Both the position numbers and the translations under genes were made by a program. Below, one piece after another: positions 36,693 through 47,400 of a stretch of DNA of 64,000 nucleotides. Positions within the stretch are counted from its first letter, which is position 1, and each line of letters opens with the position of its first letter. Source of the DNA: Acinetobacter piscicola. GTDB lineage: Bacteria > Pseudomonadota > Gammaproteobacteria > Pseudomonadales > Moraxellaceae. Location: NCBI RefSeq assembly GCF_015218165.1, contig NZ_CP048659.1, positions 930,001-994,000 of the forward strand. Reading direction: 5' to 3'. The notes below the pieces were generated by a model, which was not told where the DNA came from, ran no database searches, and saw only the letters and a program-made list of their open reading frames with translations.

Positions 36693-38039
36693 ATGAAAAG
36701 TTTATCTATAGCAATATTGTCAATCATGACGTCATTTGCTTATGCACATTCGGCAGATTTAGAAAATACATCTGACGTGAATGTAGCCGCAAACACACAT
36801 TTGGTGCAAATGACCGATGATGAGTTGTCTGCAACCCAAGGACAGGCTTTGTATTCTCTTAATCGGCAAGAGCAAGATGGATTATCATTTTATACATTAG
36901 GAATGGAAGCTGAGGTTCAACTCAATGCTAATATGAAATCTCTACAATTGGGTTGTGGCGGTACGAATAGTTCTGCTACAGGCAAGGCGGGATGTGATAT
37001 TGATATTTCTGATGTTTCCTTTGGTTGTGTAACCAATGCAAGTGGTACCTGTATTACTTTACCGACGACGTTAACTAATCAACCTAAAGGGGCAGACTCA
37101 AATAATGCCGCTTCTAACCAAAGTAATTTAAAAGATTTTGTTTTAACAAATCCATTTTTTCAATTTGCAGTAAAAAATGCAGACACAGCAGCAACACGTG
37201 AAGTCGTGGGTGTGCGGATTGGTGCAGATAAAGCTGTAGGTCCTTTAAGTTTTGGTAATTTAACTAGTTTTAGTGGTTACTTAACAGGTGTAGCTAACTT
37301 ATCTATGTTAGGTGAAACGGATGTGGCTGTCACCTGTAAAGCCCCAGATGTATGTAGTGATGCGGCAGGACGAAGTCGTTATACTGATGCAAGTGCTTAT
37401 TTGGGTTTAGATAATGCACAAATTTTAGGTATTCCTCTCATTGCTTATGTTGATTATCGAGATTTAACAGTAGATTATCAGACGGTAAAACGTAATAATT
37501 TAATCGTTTCTGTGATTGGAAATCGAGTCACACAGGCACAAATTCAAGGTATTGGCCTAGGCGGCGTAGTTGATGAGATTATGAATGGGCTAGTAGTGGA
37601 TCGCTCTTGTGTCAGACTCATTGGCTTTATTTGTGGTGGGAGTCTAGGTACAGCTCTAGCGAATGGTTTGATGCCTGTATTAAAAGGTGGGGTGGGTAAT
37701 TATATTAAAGATCAATTGGCAGGTGGTTTAGGAACAACCCGAGCAGCCTTAAATGATTATATCATGCCATATAATCTTAAAAATGTGCATCAGATTGACG
37801 TCAACTCAAATACTTTTGGTATTGCATTATCTAAACAAGGGATTAAATATCCAGGGTATGCACAAGCAGTACCAACAGGGTGGAGTATGTATTTACAGGA
37901 TGCTTTTACGCTTAATATTGAAGATAAAGTAAGCAGTTTGGTTCATAATATTGCAAGTACAAGTAATGCTCGAGACGGTAATATTACATTATTGGAACCT
38001 GCTTATCGTAACTGTTACGGTTCTCTCACATTTTGCTAA
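36693..38039 (+). CDS. Exported protein with divergent DUF6160-like motif, fourth of cluster (448 aa)
   Basis: Signal peptide (IAILSIMTSFAYA) and, after a 20-residue spacer, QMTDDELSATQGQALYSL, a variant of the cluster motif. The body has many cysteines (LGCGGTNSS, GCDIDI, FGCVTNASGTC, VTCKAPDVCS, SCVRLIGFICGG), unlike the other three, so disulfides are likely. Separate promoter from the first three genes. Cell-surface or periplasmic location inferred. Confidence 0.72.
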   Translation: MKSLSIAILSIMTSFAYAHSADLENTSDVNVAANTHLVQMTDDELSATQGQALYSLNRQEQDGLSFYTLGMEAEVQLNANMKSLQLGCGGTNSSATGKAGCDIDISDVSFGCVTNASGTCITLPTTLTNQPKGADSNNAASNQSNLKDFVLTNPFFQFAVKNADTAATREVVGVRIGADKAVGPLSFGNLTSFSGYLTGVANLSMLGETDVAVTCKAPDVCSDAAGRSRYTDASAYLGLDNAQILGIPLIAYVDYRDLTVDYQTVKRNNLIVSVIGNRVTQAQIQGIGLGGVVDEIMNGLVVDRSCVRLIGFICGGSLGTALANGLMPVLKGGVGNYIKDQLAGGLGTTRAALNDYIMPYNLKNVHQIDVNSNTFGIALSKQGIKYPGYAQAVPTGWSMYLQDAFTLNIEDKVSSLVHNIASTSNARDGNITLLEPAYRNCYGSLTFC

Positions 38040-38060
38040 CTTTTTAAGTTGGTCTGCATA

Positions 38061-38087
38061 AAAAATCCCGCACTGAGCGGGATTTTT
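38061..38087. terminator. Bidirectional terminator between the cluster and proS
   Basis: AAAAATCCCGC / GCGGGATTTTT perfect stem with a 5-base loop and A/T runs on both sides. Confidence 0.88.
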
Positions 38088-38102
38088 CATTTTGATATGG
38101 GG

Positions 38103-39818
38103 TTATTGAGCGATTTTAGCCAATAATTCTTCTTTAGAAATATTCACAGATTCGGCATCACGGCGACCTTTATATTCAAAAGTTCCTGCATCCAAACCTT
38201 TTTCACTAATCACGATACGATGTGGAATACCTGTAAGCTCTAAGTCAGAGAATTTCACACCTGGACGCTCATTACGGTCATCAAGTAATACATCATAACC
38301 CGCAGCTTGTAGCTCTGTATACAATGCTTCTGCCGCCTCTAAAGTGCGAGGAGATTTATGTGCATTCATGGGTACAATCGCCACTTCAAAAGGCGCAATC
38401 GCAGCAGGCCAAATGATGCCTTTTTCATCAAAATTTTGTTCAATGGCAGATGCAACAACACGCGTTACACCAATACCATAACAACCCATGGTGACGACCA
38501 TCGGCTTACCGTCTTCACCTAATACTTTACAGCCAAGTGCTTCAGAGTATTTTTTACCCAATTGGAAAATATGACCAACTTCGATGCCACGTTTGATTAG
38601 GAGTGTGCCTTTACCATCGGGGGATGGATCACCCTCAACCACATTACGCAAGTCATAAACTTCAGTAAATTTGGCATCACGCTCCCAGTTCAAACCTGTT
38701 GCATGTTTGTTAACCACATTTGCACCAGCAACAAAGTCAGAAAGTACAGAAGCCGCGCGGTCAATAATGACTGTTAAGCCTTTTTCAACAAGGCCTTGTG
38801 GACCACAAAAACCTGCTGTTAAGCCATTTTCTTGCAGTTGAGCTTCAGTTGCAAAAGTTAATGGTGCTGCAATTAAAGGATGTTTTTCTGCTTTGATTTC
38901 ATTAAGTTCATGATCACCACGCAAGAATAATGCGACTACAGGGACGTGACCTTTTTCATCTGTAATACCTTGAACCAACAAAGCTTTTACTGAATGAGTA
39001 GGATCAGTTCCTAAAAATGCAGAAACATCTGCAATTGTTTTTTGATCAGGTGTATCAATGATTTTTACTTCTTGTGTTGGTGCAGCACGTTCGCCAACAA
39101 GTACAGCTTCTGCCATTTCAACGTTAGCTGCATAGTCAGACTCAGTTGAAAAAGCAATATCGTCTTCACCACTTGAAGCTAACACGTGGAATTCGTGTGA
39201 GCCTGAACCCCCAATTGAACCTGTATCTGCTTGAACAGGGCGGAAGTTTAGGCCTAAACGTGTGAAAATTTTGCAATATGCATCGTACATCACATCATAA
39301 GTTTCTTGTAAAGACGCTTGGTCAACGTGGAAAGAATAAGCATCTTTCATCACAAATTCACGTGAACGCATTACGCCAAAACGTGGACGGATTTCGTCAC
39401 GGAATTTAGTTTGTACTTGGTAAAAGTTAGCAGGAAGTTGCTTATAACTTTTAAGTTCATTACGAGCGAGGTCGGTAATGACTTCCTCATGTGTTGGACC
39501 AAGGACAAAGTCATTATTATGGCGGTCTTTAAAGCGTAAAAGTTCAGGACCATATTGTACATAACGACCTGATTCTTCCCATAAAGAAGAGGGCTGTGTC
39601 ACAGGCATTAATACTTGTAATGAGCCTGCGCGATCCATTTCTTCACGTACAATCGCTTCAACTTTATTGAGCACACGTACACCCATCGGCAACCAAGTAT
39701 ACAAACCTGAAGCCAATTTACGAATCATCCCCGCACGTAGCATCAATTGATGTGAAATAACTTCCGCATCATTTGGGGTTTCTCTTAACGTTGCAAATAA
39801 AAAGCGACTCGCGCGCAT
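38103..39818 (-). CDS. proS: Prolyl-tRNA synthetase (bacterial type)
   Basis: 571-residue class II synthetase. The N-terminus is [20 protein letters not shown]. Class II motifs are visible ([18 protein letters not shown], and motif 2 around [18 protein letters not shown]). The bacterial editing (INS) domain lies in the middle ([19 protein letters not shown]), and the anticodon-binding domain is C-terminal. Normal length and complete. Confidence 0.96.
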   Translation of the reverse strand: MRASRFLFATLRETPNDAEVISHQLMLRAGMIRKLASGLYTWLPMGVRVLNKVEAIVREEMDRAGSLQVLMPVTQPSSLWEESGRYVQYGPELLRFKDRHNNDFVLGPTHEEVITDLARNELKSYKQLPANFYQVQTKFRDEIRPRFGVMRSREFVMKDAYSFHVDQASLQETYDVMYDAYCKIFTRLGLNFRPVQADTGSIGGSGSHEFHVLASSGEDDIAFSTESDYAANVEMAEAVLVGERAAPTQEVKIIDTPDQKTIADVSAFLGTDPTHSVKALLVQGITDEKGHVPVVALFLRGDHELNEIKAEKHPLIAAPLTFATEAQLQENGLTAGFCGPQGLVEKGLTVIIDRAASVLSDFVAGANVVNKHATGLNWERDAKFTEVYDLRNVVEGDPSPDGKGTLLIKRGIEVGHIFQLGKKYSEALGCKVLGEDGKPMVVTMGCYGIGVTRVVASAIEQNFDEKGIIWPAAIAPFEVAIVPMNAHKSPRTLEAAEALYTELQAAGYDVLLDDRNERPGVKFSDLELTGIPHRIVISEKGLDAGTFEYKGRRDAESVNISKEELLAKIAQ

Positions 39819-39998
39819 GGAAACTGTCCTAAAATTTTAAGCATTAAAGTGGAGATTATACGATAAAACCAACAAGGGAACATTTGATAATGTTCTTTTG
39901 ATGAAAATTATCTGTCAGGATAAATTTTTTGGTGTCAAAATGCGCAATGTTTTAGGAAGATAAATCATGCGCAGAAGAAAAAAAGCCATGATTTCATC

Positions 39999-40643
39999 TT
40001 ATTCCATTGCTTTAAGACGTTGAATAATATTGTTATAAGAGTCTTGTGTTTTCTGATAATTATTTTGCAAGGTTTCAATGTTTTTCTTGGTTTGATTGAT
40101 TCGATCGCTGTTGTATTGGATCGATTGTTTTAAATGAAGAGGTACAGAGGTTCCTTTACGAAAATGTTCCATTTCCTGTCTTTTAAGTAAAATACGGTCA
40201 TTTTGTAACTGTTTCACTTGAGCTTGTTGCATTGAGATTTGTTTTTTTATACTTGCTAATTGTTCATCACGTTTATTGATGGCAACTGAGCTACTGCCAT
40301 ATGCACGTTTAAGGCGCGCATTTTGCTCATACTGTTTGGCTTGTGCAGCTCGCGAGGTAGATTGTTGAGCATCTTTTTCGGCATTATAAGGACGATTAAG
40401 ACGAATGACTTGCATATTTGCATCTAGAGCTTCATAGCCATGACGAATATGTGCAGGCGTGACTGTACTACTAATATTAGCAACACCTTTATCATAATAA
40501 CGATACCAAACTGCTTTGGGTTGTGCATCTGTAGCAAAGCATAAGGTTGATAGTAAGATGTTTAGAACCCCGATCACAAGTGTTTGAAAAAATACTGTGG
40601 AGTACTTTTTAGATCGCACCTGCCAAGACCAAGTCTGCAGCAT
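39999..40643 (-). CDS. Exported coiled-coil protein, DUF4124-like (214 aa)
   Basis: N-terminal hydrophobic signal (TLVIGVLNILLSTLCFA), then VWYRYYDKGVANISSTVT, which resembles the DUF4124 pattern of a small envelope domain. A long Gln/Lys-rich coiled coil follows (residues about 115-214). Probably periplasmic; role unknown. It lies back to back with the pil chemosensory operon. Confidence 0.7.
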   Translation of the reverse strand: MLQTWSWQVRSKKYSTVFFQTLVIGVLNILLSTLCFATDAQPKAVWYRYYDKGVANISSTVTPAHIRHGYEALDANMQVIRLNRPYNAEKDAQQSTSRAAQAKQYEQNARLKRAYGSSSVAINKRDEQLASIKKQISMQQAQVKQLQNDRILLKRQEMEHFRKGTSVPLHLKQSIQYNSDRINQTKKNIETLQNNYQKTQDSYNNIIQRLKAME

Positions 40644-40924
40644 GATTAATTCCCCAAATAAAGCAGAATGTGACTCAATAATTATTTTTAATTACGTTAA
40701 AATTAGACGATAATTTGCGATCTATTTTAAGAATATATAAGTTCCTTAATCAACTGTAAATCTGCTTTTAACGCTGTTTTATAGTGCTTTTAAACATGAT
40801 TCCTAAGTTTATGCGAAATCTTGATTGATAAAGTGGGCAAATGCATGTTAAATAAGGATGATAAATTTCAAAAAATAAATGTATTCGGAATGTCAAATTC
40901 TGAATTTATGGGGAAGGGCATTAA

Positions 40925-41302
40925 ATGGAAGAAAAATTCCAAAATTTAAAAGTCATGGTTATCGATGATTCTAAAACGATTCGTCGAACGGCTGAAACAC
41001 TATTGCAGCGTGAAGGGTGTGAAGTCATCACTGCAGTAGATGGGTTTGAAGCACTTTCAAAAATTGCTGATGCGAATCCTGATATTGTTTTTGTTGATAT
41101 TATGATGCCTCGATTAGATGGTTACCAAACTTGTGCTCTCATTAAAAATTCTCAGAGTTATCAAAATATTCCTGTGATTATGCTGTCAAGTAAAGACGGT
41201 TTATTTGACCAAGCAAAAGGAAAGGTCGTAGGATCGGATGAGTATTTAACTAAACCATTTAGTAAAGATGAATTATTAAATGCTATTCGGAAACATGTTT
41301 AA
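40925..41302 (+). CDS. pilG: Type IV pilus response regulator PilG
   Basis: 125-residue single-domain CheY-like receiver: acidic pocket D14 D15, phospho-acceptor D58 in VFVDIMMPRLDG and K in LTKPFS. First gene of the pilG-pilH-pilI-pilJ-chpA operon controlling twitching motility and surface sensing. In Pseudomonas PilG promotes pilus extension through the adenylate cyclase and PilB. Confidence 0.93.
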   Translation: MEEKFQNLKVMVIDDSKTIRRTAETLLQREGCEVITAVDGFEALSKIADANPDIVFVDIMMPRLDGYQTCALIKNSQSYQNIPVIMLSSKDGLFDQAKGKVVGSDEYLTKPFSKDELLNAIRKHV

Positions 41303-41328
41303 TTTTAAATTCTGAATGGGGAAATAAG

Positions 41329-41697
41329 ATGGCAAAAATTTTAATCGTAGACGACTCTCCTACAGAGATGTATCGCTTTAAAGAAATTTTAGGTCGGCAT
41401 GGCTATGATGTTCTAGAAGCCAATAATGGTGCCGATGGAGTTACGTTAACGCAAGCTGAACAGCCAGATTTGGTTTTGATGGATGTTGTGATGCCGGGCG
41501 TAAATGGCTTTCAGGCGACACGTCAAATCGCACGTGGTGCAACTACAAAGCATATTCCTGTGGTGATTGTCAGTACTAAAGATCAAGATACTGACCGTGT
41601 TTGGGGAAAACGCCAAGGTGCATGTGATTATTTAACCAAACCAATTGATGAGAGTGTCTTAATCAATGTGATTAAACAGCATCTCACGACGGGATAA
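41329..41697 (+). CDS. pilH: Type IV pilus response regulator PilH
   Basis: 122-residue CheY-like receiver with D8 D9, phospho-acceptor D52 in VLMDVVMPGVNG and K in LTKPID. Second gene of the operon. In Pseudomonas PilH opposes PilG, favouring retraction or acting as a phosphate sink. Confidence 0.93.
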   Translation: MAKILIVDDSPTEMYRFKEILGRHGYDVLEANNGADGVTLTQAEQPDLVLMDVVMPGVNGFQATRQIARGATTKHIPVVIVSTKDQDTDRVWGKRQGACDYLTKPIDESVLINVIKQHLTTG

Positions 41698-41699
41698 TT

Positions 41700-42233
41700 A
41701 TGGCAGCAAATGGATTTATCGAATTACTTCGCCTGTCCAAACGTGGAAATCAAAACTACGTTGATAAAGAAAGTGAAGTAAATAGATGGTCAGGCATTGC
41801 ATTTGAAATGATGGGGCAATATTTTGTTGCTCCACTAGGTGAAGTGACCGAAGTGATTTACCCACCTAAATGTACAGCAGTTCCAAACGTACAAAATTGG
41901 GTAAAAGGACTTGCAAATATTCGGGGACGTTTACTGTCAGTATCAGATTTAACCTATTTTATTTCTGGACAAAGAAGTCAGTTTACACCAACACAAAAAG
42001 TTTTATGCATTAGCCATAATGATCATTATGTCGGTTTGATTGTAGATCAAGTTTTGGGGATTCAACATTTCAATAAAAAAAGTTTTTTTTCAGAAAACAA
42101 AAATTTAGAAAAGAAGCTAAAAACATACTGTCAAGGGTATTTTCAACAGCATAATCGTGCGTGGAATATATTTTTGTTCAGCCAATTGTTGAGTGATCCT
42201 AAATACATGAATGCATCGGAAAAATTTAAATAA
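41700..42233 (+). CDS. pilI: CheW-like adaptor PilI
   Basis: 177-residue CheW-domain protein (FVAPLGEVTEVIYPP, WVKGLANIRGRLLSVSDLT, VGLIVDQVLGIQHF). It couples the receptor PilJ to the kinase ChpA. It starts two bases after the pilH stop, so it is co-translated. Confidence 0.92.
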   Translation: MAANGFIELLRLSKRGNQNYVDKESEVNRWSGIAFEMMGQYFVAPLGEVTEVIYPPKCTAVPNVQNWVKGLANIRGRLLSVSDLTYFISGQRSQFTPTQKVLCISHNDHYVGLIVDQVLGIQHFNKKSFFSENKNLEKKLKTYCQGYFQQHNRAWNIFLFSQLLSDPKYMNASEKFK

Positions 42234-42282
42234 ACGAGTTTCTACGCTCAATGTTAGGTTAAGCGTTTCGGGGAGAAGCTGA

Positions 42283-44355
42283 ATGGGCTTTAAGCTAAAA
42301 AAGAAAAATACATCTGAAAATACGCAGAAAAATAATCCAATTGCAGCATCAAAGTTGCAAACGCAATTGGATCAGTTTTCCAAGTTATTCGGCGACAGTG
42401 ATAAATCGAAACCATATCTGATTACAGCTTTGGTGACCATCATTGTCGCTGTAATTTGTTTGCTTACATTATTGTATAATGTTCCACGAAACAATGACTT
42501 AACACGTAGTATTGGTGAGTTAAAGTTACTTTCTCAAACCATGTCTCGTCAGGCGACAGAGGCAACGGCTTCTGGTAAAGAAGATACGATTAAAGATCTT
42601 GTTGCATCGCAAAAGAAATTTGATGAAAACTTGGAAATTGTTAAAGATATTCACTCATCAAATGCGGACATGAAAAAAGTAGAAAAACTTTGGTCAGAAG
42701 TCTCAGCAGATATCAGTTTAATTGCATCTGAACAAAAAGTAATTAATCAATTATATGATACTAACGTTACCATGAGTGATGTTATTCCTGGAATTCAGGC
42801 AGAATACAACTTAATGGTGAACCAAATGGCACGTGAAAATATGCCAAGTTCACAGGTTGTGTTGGCGAAAAACCAAGTGTTTATCGCCGAACGTATTTTA
42901 CGTTCTATTTCATCAGTTTTAAGTGGTTCTGAAAATGCGCGTGCATCGGCAGATGACTTTAATGCTGACACCGAAACATTTGGTGCATATCTTGATGCTC
43001 AACTTAAAGGAAGTACAGAGCTTGGTGTAACACGTATTGATCAACCTTCTATGCGTGAGTCATTACAAAGTATACAGTCTGATTATAATGATGTCTTAAA
43101 ATCTGCATCAGATAGTATTTTAAAGAACTCTTCAAAAATTGTAAAAGTACGTCAAGCATCGACGAATATTTTTGCTAAATCTGACCAGCTGTTAAAAGAT
43201 TTAAATAATCTCAGCAGTAGCTCTTGGGCAACGACGGTTATTCCTGGCATATTATTAGTGATCATGCTTGGTATTTTCTTATTCTCTGTATTCAAACTTT
43301 TAACTTTACGTGGTGAAGCTGATAAAGTTCGTGTAACTCGTTTACAAGATGAGTATGACCGTAACCAAAATGCAATTTTACGTTTACTTGATGAGATTGC
43401 TGACTTAGCGGATGGTGACTTGAGTTCGTATGCAACAGTATCGGAAGACTTTACGGGTGCAATTGCCGACTCGATTAACTTTGCAATCGACCAATTACGT
43501 GACCTTGTATCGCGAATCAATGAAACGTCTCAAGAAGTTGCAAGCTATACCCAAAACACTCAGTTGATTACTAACCAGTTGGCTGAGGCATCTGAGCATC
43601 AGGCGCAAGAAATTGCAGGTGCGTCTACCGCAATTAATGAAATCGCACAATCGATTGAGCACGTATCTGCCAATGCGACTGAATCAGCAGACGTAGCACA
43701 ACGTTCGGTACAAATTGCATCGAATGGAGCGGAAGTGGTAAACCGTTCAATCGAAGGTATGGATACGATTCGTGAACAGATTCAAGAAACGTCTAAACGT
43801 ATTAAACGTTTGGGTGAATCATCACAAGAGATTGGTAACATTGTCTCTTTGATTAACGATATTGCCGATCAAACGAATATCTTGGCATTGAATGCTGCAA
43901 TTCAGGCATCGATGGCAGGTGAAGCAGGTCGAGGTTTCGCAGTCGTAGCCGATGAGGTACAACGTCTTGCAGAACGTTCAGCTTCAGCAACTAAACAGAT
44001 TGAAACACTGGTAAAAACCATTCAAACAGATACCAATGAAGCGGTAATCTCAATGGAGCAAACCACTTCGGAAGTTGTACGTGGTGCGCATTTGGCGAAA
44101 GATGCCGGTGTTGCCTTGGATGAAATTCAAAGCGTATCAAGCAGCTTGGCAAAATTGATTGAAAACATTTCTGACTCAGCAAAACTACAGTCAGCGTCAG
44201 CAGGTCATATTGCAAATACGATGAATATTGTACAAGAGATTACATCGCAAACGACCACTGCGACGTTTGATACAGCACGTTCGGTATCAGAGTTAGCAAG
44301 TATGGCAGACTCGTTACGTCAATCTGTATCTGACTTTAAATTACCAGAGCAATAA
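42283..44355 (+). CDS. pilJ: Methyl-accepting chemoreceptor PilJ
   Basis: 690-residue receptor with membrane helices at about residues 44-67 and 317-338 flanking a mostly helical periplasmic region. A HAMP region and a C-terminal signalling domain follow; its tip is [20 protein letters not shown] and [20 protein letters not shown]. In P. aeruginosa PilJ senses pilin or surface contact. Fourth gene of the operon. Confidence 0.94.
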   Translation: MGFKLKKKNTSENTQKNNPIAASKLQTQLDQFSKLFGDSDKSKPYLITALVTIIVAVICLLTLLYNVPRNNDLTRSIGELKLLSQTMSRQATEATASGKEDTIKDLVASQKKFDENLEIVKDIHSSNADMKKVEKLWSEVSADISLIASEQKVINQLYDTNVTMSDVIPGIQAEYNLMVNQMARENMPSSQVVLAKNQVFIAERILRSISSVLSGSENARASADDFNADTETFGAYLDAQLKGSTELGVTRIDQPSMRESLQSIQSDYNDVLKSASDSILKNSSKIVKVRQASTNIFAKSDQLLKDLNNLSSSSWATTVIPGILLVIMLGIFLFSVFKLLTLRGEADKVRVTRLQDEYDRNQNAILRLLDEIADLADGDLSSYATVSEDFTGAIADSINFAIDQLRDLVSRINETSQEVASYTQNTQLITNQLAEASEHQAQEIAGASTAINEIAQSIEHVSANATESADVAQRSVQIASNGAEVVNRSIEGMDTIREQIQETSKRIKRLGESSQEIGNIVSLINDIADQTNILALNAAIQASMAGEAGRGFAVVADEVQRLAERSASATKQIETLVKTIQTDTNEAVISMEQTTSEVVRGAHLAKDAGVALDEIQSVSSSLAKLIENISDSAKLQSASAGHIANTMNIVQEITSQTTTATFDTARSVSELASMADSLRQSVSDFKLPEQ

Positions 44356-44362
44356 TTTAGCA

Positions 44363-44397
44363 ACCCAAAGAGTACTGTGTAAAAGTATTCTTTGGGT
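44363..44397 (+). promoter_or_regulatory. Strong intercistronic hairpin between pilJ and chpA
   Basis: 14-bp stem ACCCAAAGAGTACT / AGTATTCTTTGGGT (one G-T pair) with a 7-base loop and no T-run. It may tune expression of chpA relative to pilJ through mRNA stability or attenuation. Confidence 0.55.
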
Positions 44398-44492
44398 ATT
44401 AATCACGCTTAGATCACTTAATTTATTGTTAATAAAATTAAGCTGTTGATAGGTTTTAGTCCCTCTAAGGAACTATGATAGAAGCCTGAGCT

Positions 44493-47400
44493 ATGAAAAA
44501 AATATTAAAAGATTTAGTTGAAAATATAAATCTTCCCCAAGACGAATTTGTGGACCAAGATCCTGAAATTTTAGAAATCTTTGTGGAAGAGATCGAAGAG
44601 ATCATCGAAAATGTTCAGCCGTTGTTAACACAATGGTTAAGTGAACCGTCAGATGCTGAACTTTTGACTGTAATTCGCCGTAATTTCCATACTTTGAAAG
44701 GGTCTGGTCGTATGGTGGGCGCAAAGTCATCAGGTGAGTTGGCTTGGACGGTTGAAGATACATTAAATCGTGTGATTGCTAAAAGTTTGAGTTTATCTCA
44801 ACCATTACAGCAATATGTCAATGCGGTATTTAATATTTATAAATTTAAGCTGCATGATGATTTTGCCAAAGCACAAGCGCATCAGTTAGATTTAAGACCT
44901 TTGGTTTTGTTGGGACAACAGATTCAACAAAATCTGAGTATTGAGCCAGCACTTGAAGAATTACTTGCACTTTCAGCGCAATTAAATAGTGCAGATGTTT
45001 TGACAGGCTTAGAATATTCTACAACCGATGATGCGGCTGAGGTTATAGCACAAGCAAAACCAACGACTGCTATGGTAGAGTCTGTAATTCCTGAAAGTCC
45101 TGTGACTATCCCAGAACAACCAGAAGTTATTTCGTCTGAAAAAACTTCACTTGAGAATCACAAGGAGGCGGTTGACGAAGCTGAGGATCGTCGATTTCTG
45201 GCCGAGACTATTGCAATCTTTATTGAAGAGTCTGAAGAACATCTGGCGTCAATTGACACGTTCTTAAGCATTGAACAGCATACCGCAGATCACTATAATC
45301 GTTTGATTCGTGCATTACACACCTTGCGTGGTAGTTCAGCGATGGCGCATGTGGATGATGTATTTCATGCGAGTAGTAAAGTTGAACAATTATTTAAAAT
45401 TTTGTTAAAAGACGATACACAGCATAGCACCAATGAAAATGCACTTTTAATACATTATACTGAATTTGTTCGAGATTATTTGCATACACTGGTGCAAGAA
45501 AATAGTTCAGAACAACAAAAAGTTATTTGTCAAAAGTTTAATGATGCTTGGGAACGTTATGATTTCCAAACTGAATATTTAGAAAGTAATGAGCATCAGC
45601 AAGATCTCGTTTCTCAACTGGTTGACTTAGATATTGAGCATTTGCTTGATGCTGAATTTGATTTTGATCAAAAAGCCAAAGTTGAATATCCAGCATATTT
45701 TGAAAGCTTAATGCGTGAAGCTGATGTATTAATTGAACATACAGACAACCGCGCAGCACAAGGTATTCATGATATTAGCTTGGCATTAAAAGTTGCTTAT
45801 GAACATATATTGGCTGATCAACGTTTACTGAATACAGATTATGTATTTGAGATTTTTAATCAAGTACATCAAGAGTTTATTCATCTATTTGATGCATTAG
45901 CATCTGGTCAACGCGTCGTTTTAAATGAAAATGGTCAACATGTTTTAGAACAATTGTATGACTATGTTACACAAGACATTGAACAGATTGAAGCTGTGGA
46001 TTCTGCACAGACAGAGTCACTTGAAACTGTAGATTTGGAAACGATCACTGTTCCTGAAACTGCAGCGACAGCTGAATTTAATAGCAATCAAATCTTTAAT
46101 CTGATTGCAAAAGATCAGCAATATTTACATTCTGCCGATAGTTTTAAAGACTTTGATGCTGAGGTCTTGGATATTTTCCTTGAAGAAGCAGATGAGCTGT
46201 TGGTGGGGATTGATCAGGATTTAACGGTATGGTTCTCTGATAGCCAAAATCTGACGTCATTAAATAATTTGATGCGTTATTTGCATACCTTAAAGGGTGG
46301 TGCGAATATGGTACAAGCAGAGCATATTGGTCTGATTGCCCATCATTTAGAATCAATTTATGAACGAATTATTAAGCAACAAATTCCTGTAAATGCGGCG
46401 TTGATGCAAACCATTCGTATGGTTCAGGATGAAATTGCAGAACGTATTCAAGTGATTCGTGAACAAGGGATTGATTATCCAGCTGTTCATCTTTTAGGTC
46501 TTTTGCAAGCTATTGAAAAGCAACAGCCGATCAAACTTGCATTCGATACATCGGATGAGCCTTCTGCCGTTGCAGAGCCTGAACATGTAGGGCAGTCTGA
46601 TTCTATTCAGCAATTTGAAGCACAAGCGCCAGTTGATGAAGTGGGATCTGTCGCTGCGATACAAAATGATTCTTCAGTCGAAGATGTGGCACAAGATGCT
46701 TTTGCAGAAGAAGCTGAAGAATTATTGGCACGTGCTGATGATATTTTAGATCAATGGTTTGATGAGCGTAGTAGTCGTAGTCTATTATTGCAATTACAAC
46801 GTATTGCCCACACTTTAAAAGGTGGTGCAAAAATGGTTGGTTATACACAAATATCTGATATTGCATATGAATTAGAAAATACATTTGAACGTTTTGGTTT
46901 GCATAATTTCAACTCAAATGCTTATGATCAGTTATTGAGTAAAGCATTTAATTGGTTGAAAAATGCCATTTTGTCGAATAATTATGAGCATTTTGATTCG
47001 ATCAAAACGGGTCTTAAAAATATTCAGTATGTTGATGTATCGGCACAATTACCTGAAAAAATAATTAGCAATGATATCTTTTGGGATAATCAGAGCGTTG
47101 AGTTTATTCAAGGTGATGGTACTGAACCACCATCAATGTTGGGTGAATGGGGGCAAGTTGAGCAAGTTGAAAACAGCAATGAGATGATTCGTATCTCGGC
47201 AGACTTGATTGAAAAAATGATCGATTTGTCGGGTGAGAACTCAATTAACCGTTCACGTATTGAAATGGATTTGGGGCAGTTTGGTAATACGCTGTCGGAA
47301 ATGGAATTGGCGATTCAACGTTTGGCAGATCAGTTACGCCGAATGGAAGGGGAATTAGAGTCACAAATTATTGCTAAGCATGGTGATTCAAATTCACGTT

